In this document: positions 15,842 to 23,108 of the stretch, piece by piece
Numbering within the stretch: position 1 is the first letter of the stretch
How the letters are laid out: the number at the start of each line of letters is the position of its first letter
From: an uncultured Coriobacteriaceae bacterium
Lineage (GTDB): Bacteria; Actinomycetota; Coriobacteriia; Coriobacteriales; Atopobiaceae
Direction of reading: 5' to 3'
Length of the DNA: 35,118 nucleotides
Assembly: GCA_900552935.1 (NCBI GenBank)
Contig: USBN01000011.1
Location: forward strand, 1-35,118
Notes under the pieces: generated by a model
What the model saw: only the letters and a program-made list of their open reading frames with translations
Database searches by the model: none
What the model was told of the DNA's origin: nothing
Position numbers and translations under genes: made by a program

Positions 15842-16522
15842 TTAGGCGTTCTTGACCTTCTCCCAGTCAGCGTTGAAGGACGCGAGGCCCTTGTCGGTGA
15901 GCGGGTGGTGCACGCACTTCTTGAGCGCAGCGAAGGGCACGGTGGCGATGTCAGCGCCGATGAGGGCGGCCTGGGTCACGTGGTTGGGGGTACGGACGGA
16001 GGCGGTGATGATCTCCGGGCCGTCCTCCTGCTCCCAGTAGCCGTAGTCGTAGTTCTTGACGCAGGTAACGACGGTATCGAGCTGCTCGATGCCGTCATCT
16101 CCGATGTCATCGAAGCGACCGACGAACGGCGAGATGTAGCGAGCGCCGGCGCTGGCAGCGAGCAGGGCCTGCGGGGCAGAGAAGATAAGCGTCATGTTGA
16201 CGCGGATGCCCTCGGTGGCAAGCACGTGGGTCGCAGGCAGAGACGCCTCGCAAATCGGGAGCTTAACGACGATGTTCGGGGCGATGGCGGCGAGGCGACG
16301 GCCCTCGGCGATCATCTCCTCGGTGGTCTCGGCCGTGGACTCGGCAGAAACGGGGATGTCCTTGCAAATCTCGCAGATCTTGGCCATGTGATTCTCGAAG
16401 TCCGCGAGCTTGCCGCCCGTCTTGGCGTAGAGAGTCGGGTTGGTGGTGACACCGGCAAGGATGCCCCAGCTCTCAGCCTCGCGAATCTCGTCGAGGTCGG
16501 CGGTATCGATGAAGAACTTCAT
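15842..16522 (-). CDS. Transaldolase-like / fructose-6-phosphate aldolase family protein
   Basis: Small class I aldolase of the TalC/FSA type; members act either as transaldolase or as fructose-6-P aldolase. The 226 residues fit the short subfamily. Visible are the start KFFIDTADLDEIREA, GVTTNPTL (24-31), the Schiff-base lysine K87 in NIVVKLPI, and RYISPFVGRFDD. Start at ATG 16522 with GGAGG 6 nt upstream. Monocistronic with its own terminator and divergent from the LacI-type regulator at 16876. Nearness to the split transketolase (18067-19886) favours a transaldolase role in the non-oxidative pentose-phosphate pathway; sequence alone does not decide between the two activities. Confidence 0.92.
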   Translation of the reverse strand: MKFFIDTADLDEIREAESWGILAGVTTNPTLYAKTGGKLADFENHMAKICEICKDIPVSAESTAETTEEMIAEGRRLAAIAPNIVVKLPICEASLPATHVLATEGIRVNMTLIFSAPQALLAASAGARYISPFVGRFDDIGDDGIEQLDTVVTCVKNYDYGYWEQEDGPEIITASVRTPNHVTQAALIGADIATVPFAALKKCVHHPLTDKGLASFNADWEKVKNA

Positions 16523-16875
16523 GCGGATCCTCCCAATTCATCTCGCTGTTACGTCTCTTTGGTGACAGTGGGACCTGGGTCCGTCGCATCGCGAGCAGAC
16601 CAGCTTGGCTCCGCCCTCCCCCTTGGCGAGCGAAACCAGCCCTCGATACTATAGCCCCAGGGCTCCTAACCACATGCTAAATGTATGCGTATTGGAAGTC
16701 ATTTGCTAGAGCATGTCGGTAAACGGCCAGGTAGAACGCTAATTATCTATTTTCGTTACGCGATTAACCAAACGCGTATACTCTTGATTTGTTCAACGCA
16801 ATGATTGTCAAGAAGTATTTGACGTTTTCCGCCAGCGCAGGCGAAGGCTTCTTGACCGTTACGGAGGAGGCAGAC
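16523..16875. other. Divergent promoter region, transaldolase / LacI-type regulator
   Basis: No gene is seen. Of the two promoters expected here, a -10-like TATACT (16777-16782) on the plus strand is the best element for the regulator. It overlaps an inverted repeat TACGCG-N10-CGCGTA (16757-16778). On the minus strand TATAGT (near 16646-16651) may serve the transaldolase gene, but no good -35 is visible. Confidence 0.5.
16757..16782 (+). promoter_or_regulatory. Candidate operator overlapping -10 of LacI-type gene
   Basis: Perfect 6-bp inverted repeat TACGCG (16757-16762) and CGCGTA (16773-16778), 10 bp apart, touches TATACT (16777-16782). The placement suits autorepression by the LacI-type protein. 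Inference from position and symmetry only. Confidence 0.35.
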
Positions 16876-17889
16876 ATGGCCGCAGGAAGGGTCACGATCG
16901 TCGACGTTGCGAAACTCGCGGGAACTTCGACGGCGTCAGTCTCCTATTACCTCAACGGCAAGCTCGAGAAGCTTGGCGCCCCCACCCAGCAACGCATTGC
17001 GGCGGCAATCCGCGAAACGGGTTACGTGCCCAACGCTCAGGCCCAGGCACTCTCTGGCAAGCCAACCCACGTTATTGGCCTCGTGCTGCTCGACAACACG
17101 AACCTGTGGGCCGGCCAGATCCAGAGCGGAGTCGAGAGCGTCGCACGTGATGTGGGCTTCCAGACCGTTGTCTGCGGCACCAATTTCAGCCGCAAGAACG
17201 AACAGGCCTGCGTCGAGAAGCTGCTCTCGCTTGGCGTTGACGGCTTTATCATCCAGCCCACGTCGAACTTCAAGGCAATCCACGACCGCGTCCGTAGGGC
17301 GGGACGGCCCGTGGTCTTCTTCGACTGCGATACGTTTGACCTCTCCACCAGCTGGGTTAAGGCAAATCTTTACGATGGCGTCTACACTGCGATCCAGACC
17401 TGCATCGAATCGGGCTACGACCGCTTCGTGAGCGTTGCCGCGCCCTCTACGCAGATGTCGCTCCGCACGCGCATCGAACGTTCGAGCGCATTCTCAGACG
17501 TCCTTTCCGCGCACAACATCGACTACACCGAGATTCCCGTCAACCATGATGGGCCCTCGGTAACGGAGCTTTACGAGAAGTTCAAGTACACGCTCTCCCC
17601 CGCGCATCGCACGCTCGTCTTCGTCCAGAACCAGTGGGCCCTCTCCCGCGTTTTCCAAGCCCTCGAAAACAGCCGCGACCTCATGCCAGACAGGATTGGT
17701 CTTCTGGGCCTCAACTGCACGGAGTGGACCGCCCTCACGACGCCCACGATTTCGACGATCATCGAGCCGGTGCGCCAGGAAGGCCGCCTCGCCTGCCAAA
17801 TGCTGCTAGAACTCCTGGACAACGAGGACGCACGCCCCAGGCAGGAGATCCTCTCCTGTCGCACGAGGTGGATGGCTTCCACGCTCTAG
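16876..17889 (+). CDS. LacI-family transcriptional regulator
   Basis: DNA-binding sugar-responsive regulator. The N-terminal HTH (TIVDVAKLAGTSTASVSYYLNG, residues about 6-27) and hinge region (VPNAQAQALSGKP) are followed by a periplasmic-binding-like sensor domain (THVIGLVLLDN onward). 337 residues, normal length. The frame is open to 16789, but GGAGGAGG 5 nt before the ATG at 16876 fixes the start and places the HTH at the N-terminus. It sits between transaldolase (divergent) and transketolase (convergent), so regulation of these pentose-phosphate genes is a reasonable inference. The HTH has VSYYLNGKLEKLG where many LacI proteins have VSRVLN, as in a divergent subfamily. Confidence 0.93.
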   Translation: MAAGRVTIVDVAKLAGTSTASVSYYLNGKLEKLGAPTQQRIAAAIRETGYVPNAQAQALSGKPTHVIGLVLLDNTNLWAGQIQSGVESVARDVGFQTVVCGTNFSRKNEQACVEKLLSLGVDGFIIQPTSNFKAIHDRVRRAGRPVVFFDCDTFDLSTSWVKANLYDGVYTAIQTCIESGYDRFVSVAAPSTQMSLRTRIERSSAFSDVLSAHNIDYTEIPVNHDGPSVTELYEKFKYTLSPAHRTLVFVQNQWALSRVFQALENSRDLMPDRIGLLGLNCTEWTALTTPTISTIIEPVRQEGRLACQMLLELLDNEDARPRQEILSCRTRWMASTL

Positions 17890-17893
17890 CTTC

Positions 17894-17990
17894 ACCGCGA
17901 GGATTGCCGCCGCGTGGCCTGCCCCCGACCGCGAGGATTGCCGCCGCGTGGCCTGCCCCCCGGCCGCAGGGGTTGCCGCCGCGCCCCCGA
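17894..17990. repeat. 34-bp tandem repeat, two exact copies plus a partial
   Basis: A 33-bp sequence beginning ACCGCGAGGATTGCCGCC is exactly repeated at 17894-17926 and 17928-17960 (period 34). A degenerate third copy runs to about 17990. It lies between convergent genes, right after the LacI-type stop. Confidence 0.88.
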
Positions 17991-18001
17991 CATCGCCCGG
18001 A

Positions 18002-18038
18002 ACAGAAAAGGGGCGCCAGGCATATGCCCGGCGCCCCT
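18002..18038 (-). terminator. Rho-independent terminator after transketolase genes
   Basis: A 14-bp GC-rich stem with one mismatch (18009-18022 with 18025-18038) is followed on the minus strand by TTTTCTG. It lies about 30 bp beyond the stop of the C-terminal subunit gene. Confidence 0.88.
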
Positions 18039-18066
18039 CGGCTTACCTAGTGGCTTTCGTCAGAGA

Positions 18067-19023
18067 CTAGAGAAGGCTCTTGACAGTGGCCTCGAGATCA
18101 GCGGCGGTGAGCTTGAACTCCTTCTGGAGCCAATCAGCGGTGCCCACCTGGCCGAACTGCTCGACGATGCCGTGACGCTTGAAGGGCACGGCAACGGCGT
18201 TCTCGGCGAGGACGGACGCGACGGCGTCGCCCAGGCCACCGATGACACCGTGGTTCTCGAAGGTCACGATGGCCTTCTTGCCCTTGGCCTCGGAGAGGAT
18301 GAGCTCCTCATCGAGCGGCTTGATGCAGAACATGTCGATGACCTCGGTGGAGATGCCCTGCTTCTCGAGCTCCTCGGCGGCGTCGAGGGCGTCGGAGACG
18401 AGGCGGCCGGCGGAGATGATCAGCACATCGGAGCCCTTGCAAAGGACGTTGCCCTTGCCAACTTCGAACGTGGAGCCCTCGGCGTAGACGTTGCGGATGG
18501 CCTTGCGGTCGCCGCGGAAGTAGTTGATGCCAGGCATGCCGGCGCAGGCCTCGACGACCCAAGCCATCTGCACGGCGTCAGCGACGTCGAAGACGCGAGC
18601 GCCCGGAATGGTGCGCATGATGGCGACATCCTCGAAGGAGGTGTGGGTGCCACCGTTGGCCGCGACGGAGAAGCCGGGGTCAGAGCCGTACATGTTGATG
18701 GTGTTGTGCGCGTAGGCGCCAGAGAGGAAGACCTGGTCGAACGCACGACGCGCGATGAACGGCGCGAAGGTGTGGACGAACGGGATGTAGCCCTCGGAAG
18801 ACATGCCGGCGGCAACGCCCATCATGTTGGCCTCGGAGATGCCGCACTCGATGAAGTTGTCCGGGTTGGACTCCTTGATCTTGAGGGAGTTGCTGGCGCC
18901 GCCAAGGTCGGCCTCGAGCATCATGATCTTGTCGTTCTCAGCAATGAGCTTCTGGAGGGTGCCCATAACCACATTGCGAAGGTCAGCGCCGGTGGCGCTG
19001 CGGTCCTCAGCGAGCTTGAACAT
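18067..19023 (-). CDS. Transketolase, C-terminal subunit
   Basis: Second half of a split transketolase: pyrimidine-binding and C-terminal domains (318 residues). It shows IMMLEADLGGASNSLKI, the FIECGISEANMMGVAAGMS segment with the conserved Glu that activates thiamine diphosphate, and PFVHTFAPFIARRAFDQV. The C-terminal transketolase domain begins near residue 190 (VLIISAGRLVSDAL). Its start shares one base with the stop of the N-terminal subunit gene (TAATG), with GGAGGAG upstream, so translation is probably coupled and the two subunits made in equal amounts. Split forms are common in anaerobes and may act in pentose-phosphate metabolism or as relatives of DXP synthase; context favours the former. 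Confidence 0.94.
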   Translation of the reverse strand: MFKLAEDRSATGADLRNVVMGTLQKLIAENDKIMMLEADLGGASNSLKIKESNPDNFIECGISEANMMGVAAGMSSEGYIPFVHTFAPFIARRAFDQVFLSGAYAHNTINMYGSDPGFSVAANGGTHTSFEDVAIMRTIPGARVFDVADAVQMAWVVEACAGMPGINYFRGDRKAIRNVYAEGSTFEVGKGNVLCKGSDVLIISAGRLVSDALDAAEELEKQGISTEVIDMFCIKPLDEELILSEAKGKKAIVTFENHGVIGGLGDAVASVLAENAVAVPFKRHGIVEQFGQVGTADWLQKEFKLTAADLEATVKSLL

Positions 19024-19886
19024 TAGGCGATCTCCTCCTCAAGCTTCTCAACCTGGGCGTTCAGGGCGTCAACGGCATCCTGGGCGGTCTTCTTGAGCTC
19101 AGGCGTGTTGAACTTGGGAGCGTGGTTGCTCTCCATCTCCTCGAAGGCCTTGACGCCAGCGCCCTTGACGGTGTCGAGGACGATGCAGAGGGCCTCGCCC
19201 TTGTGCTGCTTGGCCTCGGTGATGGCGGCGTCGACGGCCACGACGTCCTGGCCGTTGACCTTCTGGGTGTAGAAGCCGAAGGACTGCATCTTTGCGACGT
19301 AGTCGAACGGGTTCATGATGTCCTTGGTCCAACCATCAAGCTGACGCTTGTTGTCGTCGATGAAGACGATGAGGTTGTCCATCTTGTAGTTGGCGATGTA
19401 CTGGAAAGCCTCCCAGCACTGGCCCTCGTTGAGCTCGCCGTCGCCCACGATGAGGTAGGTGTAGGCGTCAGAGCCCTTCTTGGCGAGGGCGGTGGCGATG
19501 CCGGCGGCGGTGGAGCAGCCCTGGCCGAGGGAGCCCGTGGTCATGTCGACGCCCGGGGTCTTGGTGCGGTCGGGGTGGCTCGGCAGGTTGGTGCCGCCAT
19601 CGTTAAGGGTGAACAGCATGTCGCGGTCGAAGAAGCCGCGCTCGGCGAGAACCGAGTACCAGGCCGGGCCGGCGTGGCCCTTGGACAGCACGAGGCGATC
19701 GCGGTCCTCCCACTTGGGGTTCTTGGGATCGTGCTTGAGCTGCTTGCCGTAGAGAACGGCCATGACCTCGACGATGGAGAGCGAGCCGCCCAGGTGGCCG
19801 TAGCCACGGTGCAGCAGCATCTCGACGACGTCGCGGCGAACCTTAGCCGCCAGCAGTTCGAGCTCCTTCTGCTCCTTCTCTTCCAT
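19023..19886 (-). CDS. Transketolase, N-terminal (ThDP-binding) subunit
   Basis: First half of the split transketolase (287 residues). It shows HRGYGHLGGSLSIVEVMAVL, LSKGHAGPAWYSVL, the TGSLGQGCSTAAGIA loop and the ThDP/Mg2+ motif GDGELNEGQCWEA...NLIVFIDDN. Start at ATG 19886 with AAAGGAG 5 nt upstream. The gap to the PTS operon upstream is 317 bp with a strong hairpin, so it probably has its own promoter. Confidence 0.95.
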   Translation of the reverse strand: MEEKEQKELELLAAKVRRDVVEMLLHRGYGHLGGSLSIVEVMAVLYGKQLKHDPKNPKWEDRDRLVLSKGHAGPAWYSVLAERGFFDRDMLFTLNDGGTNLPSHPDRTKTPGVDMTTGSLGQGCSTAAGIATALAKKGSDAYTYLIVGDGELNEGQCWEAFQYIANYKMDNLIVFIDDNKRQLDGWTKDIMNPFDYVAKMQSFGFYTQKVNGQDVVAVDAAITEAKQHKGEALCIVLDTVKGAGVKAFEEMESNHAPKFNTPELKKTAQDAVDALNAQVEKLEEEIA

Positions 19887-20203
19887 GAGACTCCTTTGGT
19901 CTAATGGTTACCGACAGAATTAAACGTTGCTTTTCCAGAGGAACGTCGCGCTCAGTGTATCCCATGCGGCACCCCTCGCCATCGCTCTTTTGGAAGAAAT
20001 TTCGATAAAGCTGCAGGTGAAAGGCTTAACAAAGCCATCAATTACATAGAATTGCCGCGAAAGCGATGAGGGGCGCGGCCGCATGTGCAGGCCGTGCCCC
20101 TCATCTGTTAACCTTCCGTTTTCAAGGACCGGCGCACACGGCCTCCCCCTCGGCCGCGCCGGCGACCTCTTGCCCGATGCCCGCGCATCGCCACGTCAAA
20201 GGT
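19887..20203. other. Intergenic region between PTS operon and transketolase genes
   Basis: No gene is seen. It holds a strong hairpin (20065-20105) near the operon end and an AT-richer stretch (about 19915-20050) that should carry the transketolase promoter; no convincing -35/-10 pair was identified. Confidence 0.5.
20065..20105 (-). terminator. Strong hairpin, probable end of PTS/aldolase operon
   Basis: GATGAGGGGC at 20065-20074 pairs with GCCCCTCATC at 20096-20105, and an inner CGGCC/GGCCG extends the stem to about 16 pairs with one mismatch. Only GCTTTCG follows on the minus strand, so termination may be incomplete. Confidence 0.55.
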
Positions 20204-20659
20204 CTACTGCCTCAGGCCTTCGCCAATCACGCTCGCAAGCTGCCCGGCGTCCGCAGCGGCGTCAAGAAGCTCGCGAATGCGCTCGTCCATGATCATGGCA
20301 ACGGCGCGCGAGAGGAGATTGAGGTGGGTCTCCCCCGCCTCGTCCTCAGGAATCAGCAGCGCGATGACCGTACCCGCGTCGGAATGGTCGTACGAGGGCC
20401 ATGACAGCGGCTCGGCCAGCGTCACGGCAATGACGCCGGGGCGCTTCACAACGGGAGACTTGACGTGCGGAATCGCGAACCCGCTCACGAAGCCTGTTGC
20501 GCCCAAAGCCTCACGCTCGAGAAAGGCCTCGTACGCGGCGTTAGCGTCATCGGCAAACCCGAGCTCGACCGCCTTCTCGCTCAGTCGTGCGAGAAGCTCC
20601 TCCCTTGAAGCCGCCTTTGCCCCATACAGAACCTGCGACGCGTCCATGCCAACCGTCAT
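20204..20659 (-). CDS. PTS IIA component, fructose/mannitol type (second IIA)
   Basis: Phosphocarrier domain of the EIIA-Man/Fru/Mtl-Ntr type (PF00359 family). The phosphorylated His is H65 in SGFAIPHVKSPVV; the IALLIPEDEAGETHLNLLSRA segment is typical. 151 residues, one domain. The ATG at 20659 has only a weak upstream GGATGG; an ATG four codons later is possible. It is the last gene of the operon, 48 bp after the KDPG-aldolase-like gene, and is distinct from the IIA at 24869. It may feed the same IIBC, serve a transporter elsewhere, or regulate; the sequence does not tell which. Confidence 0.88.
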   Translation of the reverse strand: MTVGMDASQVLYGAKAASREELLARLSEKAVELGFADDANAAYEAFLEREALGATGFVSGFAIPHVKSPVVKRPGVIAVTLAEPLSWPSYDHSDAGTVIALLIPEDEAGETHLNLLSRAVAMIMDERIRELLDAAADAGQLASVIGEGLRQ

Positions 20660-20706
20660 CTAATCATCCATCCCAGCGTTCACCAGCCAAATATCCGAGA
20701 TTCAGG

Positions 20707-21351
20707 CTAGTTGGCAGCGGCGCGCGTCTCGTCGATGATCTTGCGGACGGCGGCGGCGTTAGCGGCGATCTCCTCCTCGGAGCCCTTAGTAAGCAGGCCA
20801 CCCATGCCGGCGCAGTCGATGCCCTTCTCGATCCACTCGTGAAGGTTATCGAGGTTAATTCCGCCAGAGGCCATGAGCGGCATCCAGGGCGTCGGGGTCT
20901 TGAACAGGCCAACGAGGCTCGGACCATAGACGTTGGAAATCGGGAAGCACTTGACGAAGGCGGCACCGGTGGCCAGCGCGTGGTTGGCCTCGGTCATCGT
21001 GGTGCAGCCGGGCGCGTAGGGGATCTGATAGAGGTTGCAGATCTCGGAAACGCCCTCGGAGTAGCAGTTCGCGACGATGAACTGGGCGCCGGCCATGATG
21101 GCCATGCGAGCTGTCGCGGGATCCATGACGGTGCCCGCACCGACGATCATCTCGTCTCCGCACTCCTCCTTGATGGCGGCGATGACCTCGCCGGCGTTGG
21201 GCAGCGTGTAGCTGACCTCCATGGCCTTGACGCCGCCAGCGAGTAGGCCGCGAGCAATCTCGAGGCCGCGCTCGATGGTGGGAACGCGCACGACGGCAAA
21301 CGCGCACGTGTCGTAAAGGGCCTGAGTAATGGCCGCCTTCTGCATCTTCAT
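20707..21351 (-). CDS. KDPG/KHG aldolase family lyase
   Basis: Class I aldolase of the Eda/DgaF family, cleaving 2-keto-3-deoxy sugar phosphates to pyruvate plus an aldehyde phosphate. 214 residues. The general acid/base Glu is E45 in KAMEVSYTLPNA, the GAGTV phosphate loop is present, and the Schiff-base lysine is K134 in GAAFVKCFPISN. The Arg of the E. coli Eda motif EVTLRT is absent (EVSYTL), which occurs in several subgroups and may mean a substrate other than KDPG. Start at ATG 21351 with GGGGAG 6 nt upstream. Its place between two PTS IIA genes and a second lyase supports sugar-acid catabolism. Confidence 0.9.
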   Translation of the reverse strand: MKMQKAAITQALYDTCAFAVVRVPTIERGLEIARGLLAGGVKAMEVSYTLPNAGEVIAAIKEECGDEMIVGAGTVMDPATARMAIMAGAQFIVANCYSEGVSEICNLYQIPYAPGCTTMTEANHALATGAAFVKCFPISNVYGPSLVGLFKTPTPWMPLMASGGINLDNLHEWIEKGIDCAGMGGLLTKGSEEEIAANAAAVRKIIDETRAAAN

Positions 21352-21501
21352 GATTGACTCCCCTATCCTTGCCCGCGCGCCTCCCCTTCGATGACGCGCG
21401 GATGGCTACCCGTGTCGCGAACGCGCCCGTGGCTTGCAATTCAGACGTGCCGCATACGTCAGGCTCCGATGAGCGCCCTGGCTTCGGAACCCTCCGTGGT
21501 G

Positions 21502-22398
21502 TTACTCGTGGCTGATGCCGTAGTGGTCGAGCATCGCGACGATCTTCTCGTCGATGCCGTCAGCGACCTCGTTGACCGGGAAGCGGGCGGGACCGACGGG
21601 ATAGCCAGCGAGTTCGAGCGAGCGCTTGAGCGTCTGAGGCGTGGAACCGAGGTGAAGGATGTCGCGAATCGGCTCGACCTCAGCCTGCAGGCGCTGGGCC
21701 TCGGCGTCGTCGCCGGCTTCGAGGACCTTCCAGAGGTTGACGACGACCTCGGTGATGAGGTTGCCGGTGCCCGCAATCGCACCCGTGGCGCCAAGCGCGT
21801 GGGCGGCGGAGATCTTGCCGTCAGACCCCACGATCACGTCGACGTCGTGGCCAGCGGAGGCCTCGATGTAGCTCTTGAGGTTCTCCATGTCGCCGGAGCT
21901 GTCCTTCACGCCGCGGACGTTGTCGATCTGAGCGACCTCTGCGACGACGGAGGCGGGAATGTTCTTGCCCGTGGACTTCGGGATGTTGTAGAGCATCACG
22001 GGAATGGAGACGCTCGCGGCGACGGTCTCGAAATAGCCCTTGAGCTGATCATCGCTGATACTCATGAAGTACGGGTTGATGACAGAAAGGGCATCGGCGC
22101 CAATGGCCTCGGCGCGCTTGGACATCTCGACGGCATCGTGCGTGGAGCAGGCGCCGGTACCCACATAGACGGGAACGCGGCCAGCAACCTTCTCGATGAC
22201 GAACTTGGAGAACTCGATGCGCTCGTCCGGGGTGCAGACGTGGAACTCGCCGTTGGAGCCAAAGGTGAAGATGCCGCTCGCGCCACCGGCGATGAGCTTC
22301 TCCACGAGCTGCTCGCCCGCCTCGTAGTTGATCGACTGGCTCTCGTCACGGTTGAACGGGGTGACCATCGGCACGATGACGCCGCTAAACGTTGCCAT
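21502..22398 (-). CDS. DHDPS/N-acetylneuraminate-lyase family aldolase
   Basis: Pyruvate-dependent class I aldolase of the DapA/NanA superfamily (298 residues). The substrate loop is GSNGEF (47-52), the catalytic Tyr is Y137 in VMLYNIP and the Schiff-base lysine is K165 in RGVKDSSGD. GSNGE rather than GTTGE, and the PTS context, argue against lysine biosynthesis and for a 2-keto-3-deoxy acid or similar catabolic substrate. Start at ATG 22398 with AAGGAG 5 nt upstream. Two class I pyruvate-forming aldolases in one operon is notable: they may act on different intermediates. Confidence 0.9.
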   Translation of the reverse strand: MATFSGVIVPMVTPFNRDESQSINYEAGEQLVEKLIAGGASGIFTFGSNGEFHVCTPDERIEFSKFVIEKVAGRVPVYVGTGACSTHDAVEMSKRAEAIGADALSVINPYFMSISDDQLKGYFETVAASVSIPVMLYNIPKSTGKNIPASVVAEVAQIDNVRGVKDSSGDMENLKSYIEASAGHDVDVIVGSDGKISAAHALGATGAIAGTGNLITEVVVNLWKVLEAGDDAEAQRLQAEVEPIRDILHLGSTPQTLKRSLELAGYPVGPARFPVNEVADGIDEKIVAMLDHYGISHE

Positions 22399-22413
22399 GC
22401 TTTCTCCTTCTCA

Positions 22414-22469
22414 CTTGGCCTGGCGCTCGCGAGAGCACTCTGCCAACTGGCCTGCGCTTGGCCTGGCGC
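22414..22469. repeat. 13-bp direct repeat upstream of DHDPS-family gene
   Basis: CTTGGCCTGGCGC occurs at 22414-22426 and 22457-22469 in the 101-bp gap before the aldolase gene, with related CTGGCCTGCGC text between. Role unknown. Confidence 0.6.
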
Positions 22470-22499
22470 CCGACAGGAACCGGCCATGCGAATTAACTA

Positions 22500-23027
22500 C
22501 TACTTGTGCTTCTTTACGTGATGACGAGCCATGCACTCCTCGATCTGGTCCTCCAGGTCATCGAGCGTGTCCTTCATGAAAGGCCTCGTGATGCCCACGT
22601 ACTCGTAGCCCGCAGGATGGGTGACCCAACTGCCCCACAGGAGCAACCTGAGCGACGAACCCTGGCGCACAATCGAATAGCCTTTGATCTGCTTGTAGGG
22701 AACGACGACGGCCTTCGTTAAGGCGGCCTTCTTGTAGATCGTGAGCTCGTTCGGGCCAAAATCGCAGACGCCGACGTGCGCGGCGTACTTGCCAAGCAAA
22801 CGGCCCATGCGCTTCGAAATGAACCAAACGGCGGTGATGGCGACAACCACGACCAGCAACAGCGCGATGTTTCCCGTGACGTCTGCGAGCGCGTAGGCGC
22901 AGACCGCCGCGAACAGGATGGCGAAGACGAGAACAAGCAGGCCCAGCCCACACACGAGCAGGCGGGTGCGGTCTTCCTCGATCCTCAGCTCAACGTCACG
23001 TTCCTGCTGGTTGTCTTTGTCGGTCAT
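22500..23027 (-). CDS. Small membrane protein, unknown function, in PTS operon
   Basis: 175 residues, not recognised as a named family. A charged N-terminus (1-21) is followed by two membrane helices (about 22-47 and 53-72) and a cytosolic domain (75-160) of alternating strands (VGVCDFGPNELTIYKK, KAVVVPYKQIKGYSIV, LRLLLWGSWVTH). This resembles the bacterial PH-like domain that follows two TM helices in many small membrane proteins. The tail is basic (RHHVKKHK). AGGAG precedes the ATG at 23027. It lies inside the transport operon after IIC, so a role at the membrane with the transporter is possible but unproven. Confidence 0.75.
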   Translation of the reverse strand: MTDKDNQQERDVELRIEEDRTRLLVCGLGLLVLVFAILFAAVCAYALADVTGNIALLLVVVVAITAVWFISKRMGRLLGKYAAHVGVCDFGPNELTIYKKAALTKAVVVPYKQIKGYSIVRQGSSLRLLLWGSWVTHPAGYEYVGITRPFMKDTLDDLEDQIEECMARHHVKKHK

Positions 23028-23051
23028 GAGATAACTCCTAGGTCAAAGGGT

Positions 23052-23094
23052 GCGGCCCCGGGAGAGGCGACGCGTTGTGCCACCCCGGGGCCGC
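23052..23094 (-). promoter_or_regulatory. Intercistronic hairpin after IIC gene
   Basis: Perfect 11-bp GC inverted repeat GCGGCCCCGGG (23052-23062) / CCCGGGGCCGC (23084-23094) with a 21-nt loop, between the IIC stop and the ribosome site of the next gene. No T-run follows, so it is more likely an mRNA stabiliser or processing site than a full terminator. Confidence 0.6.
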
Positions 23095-23108
23095 TAGAAC
23101 GGCAGATC

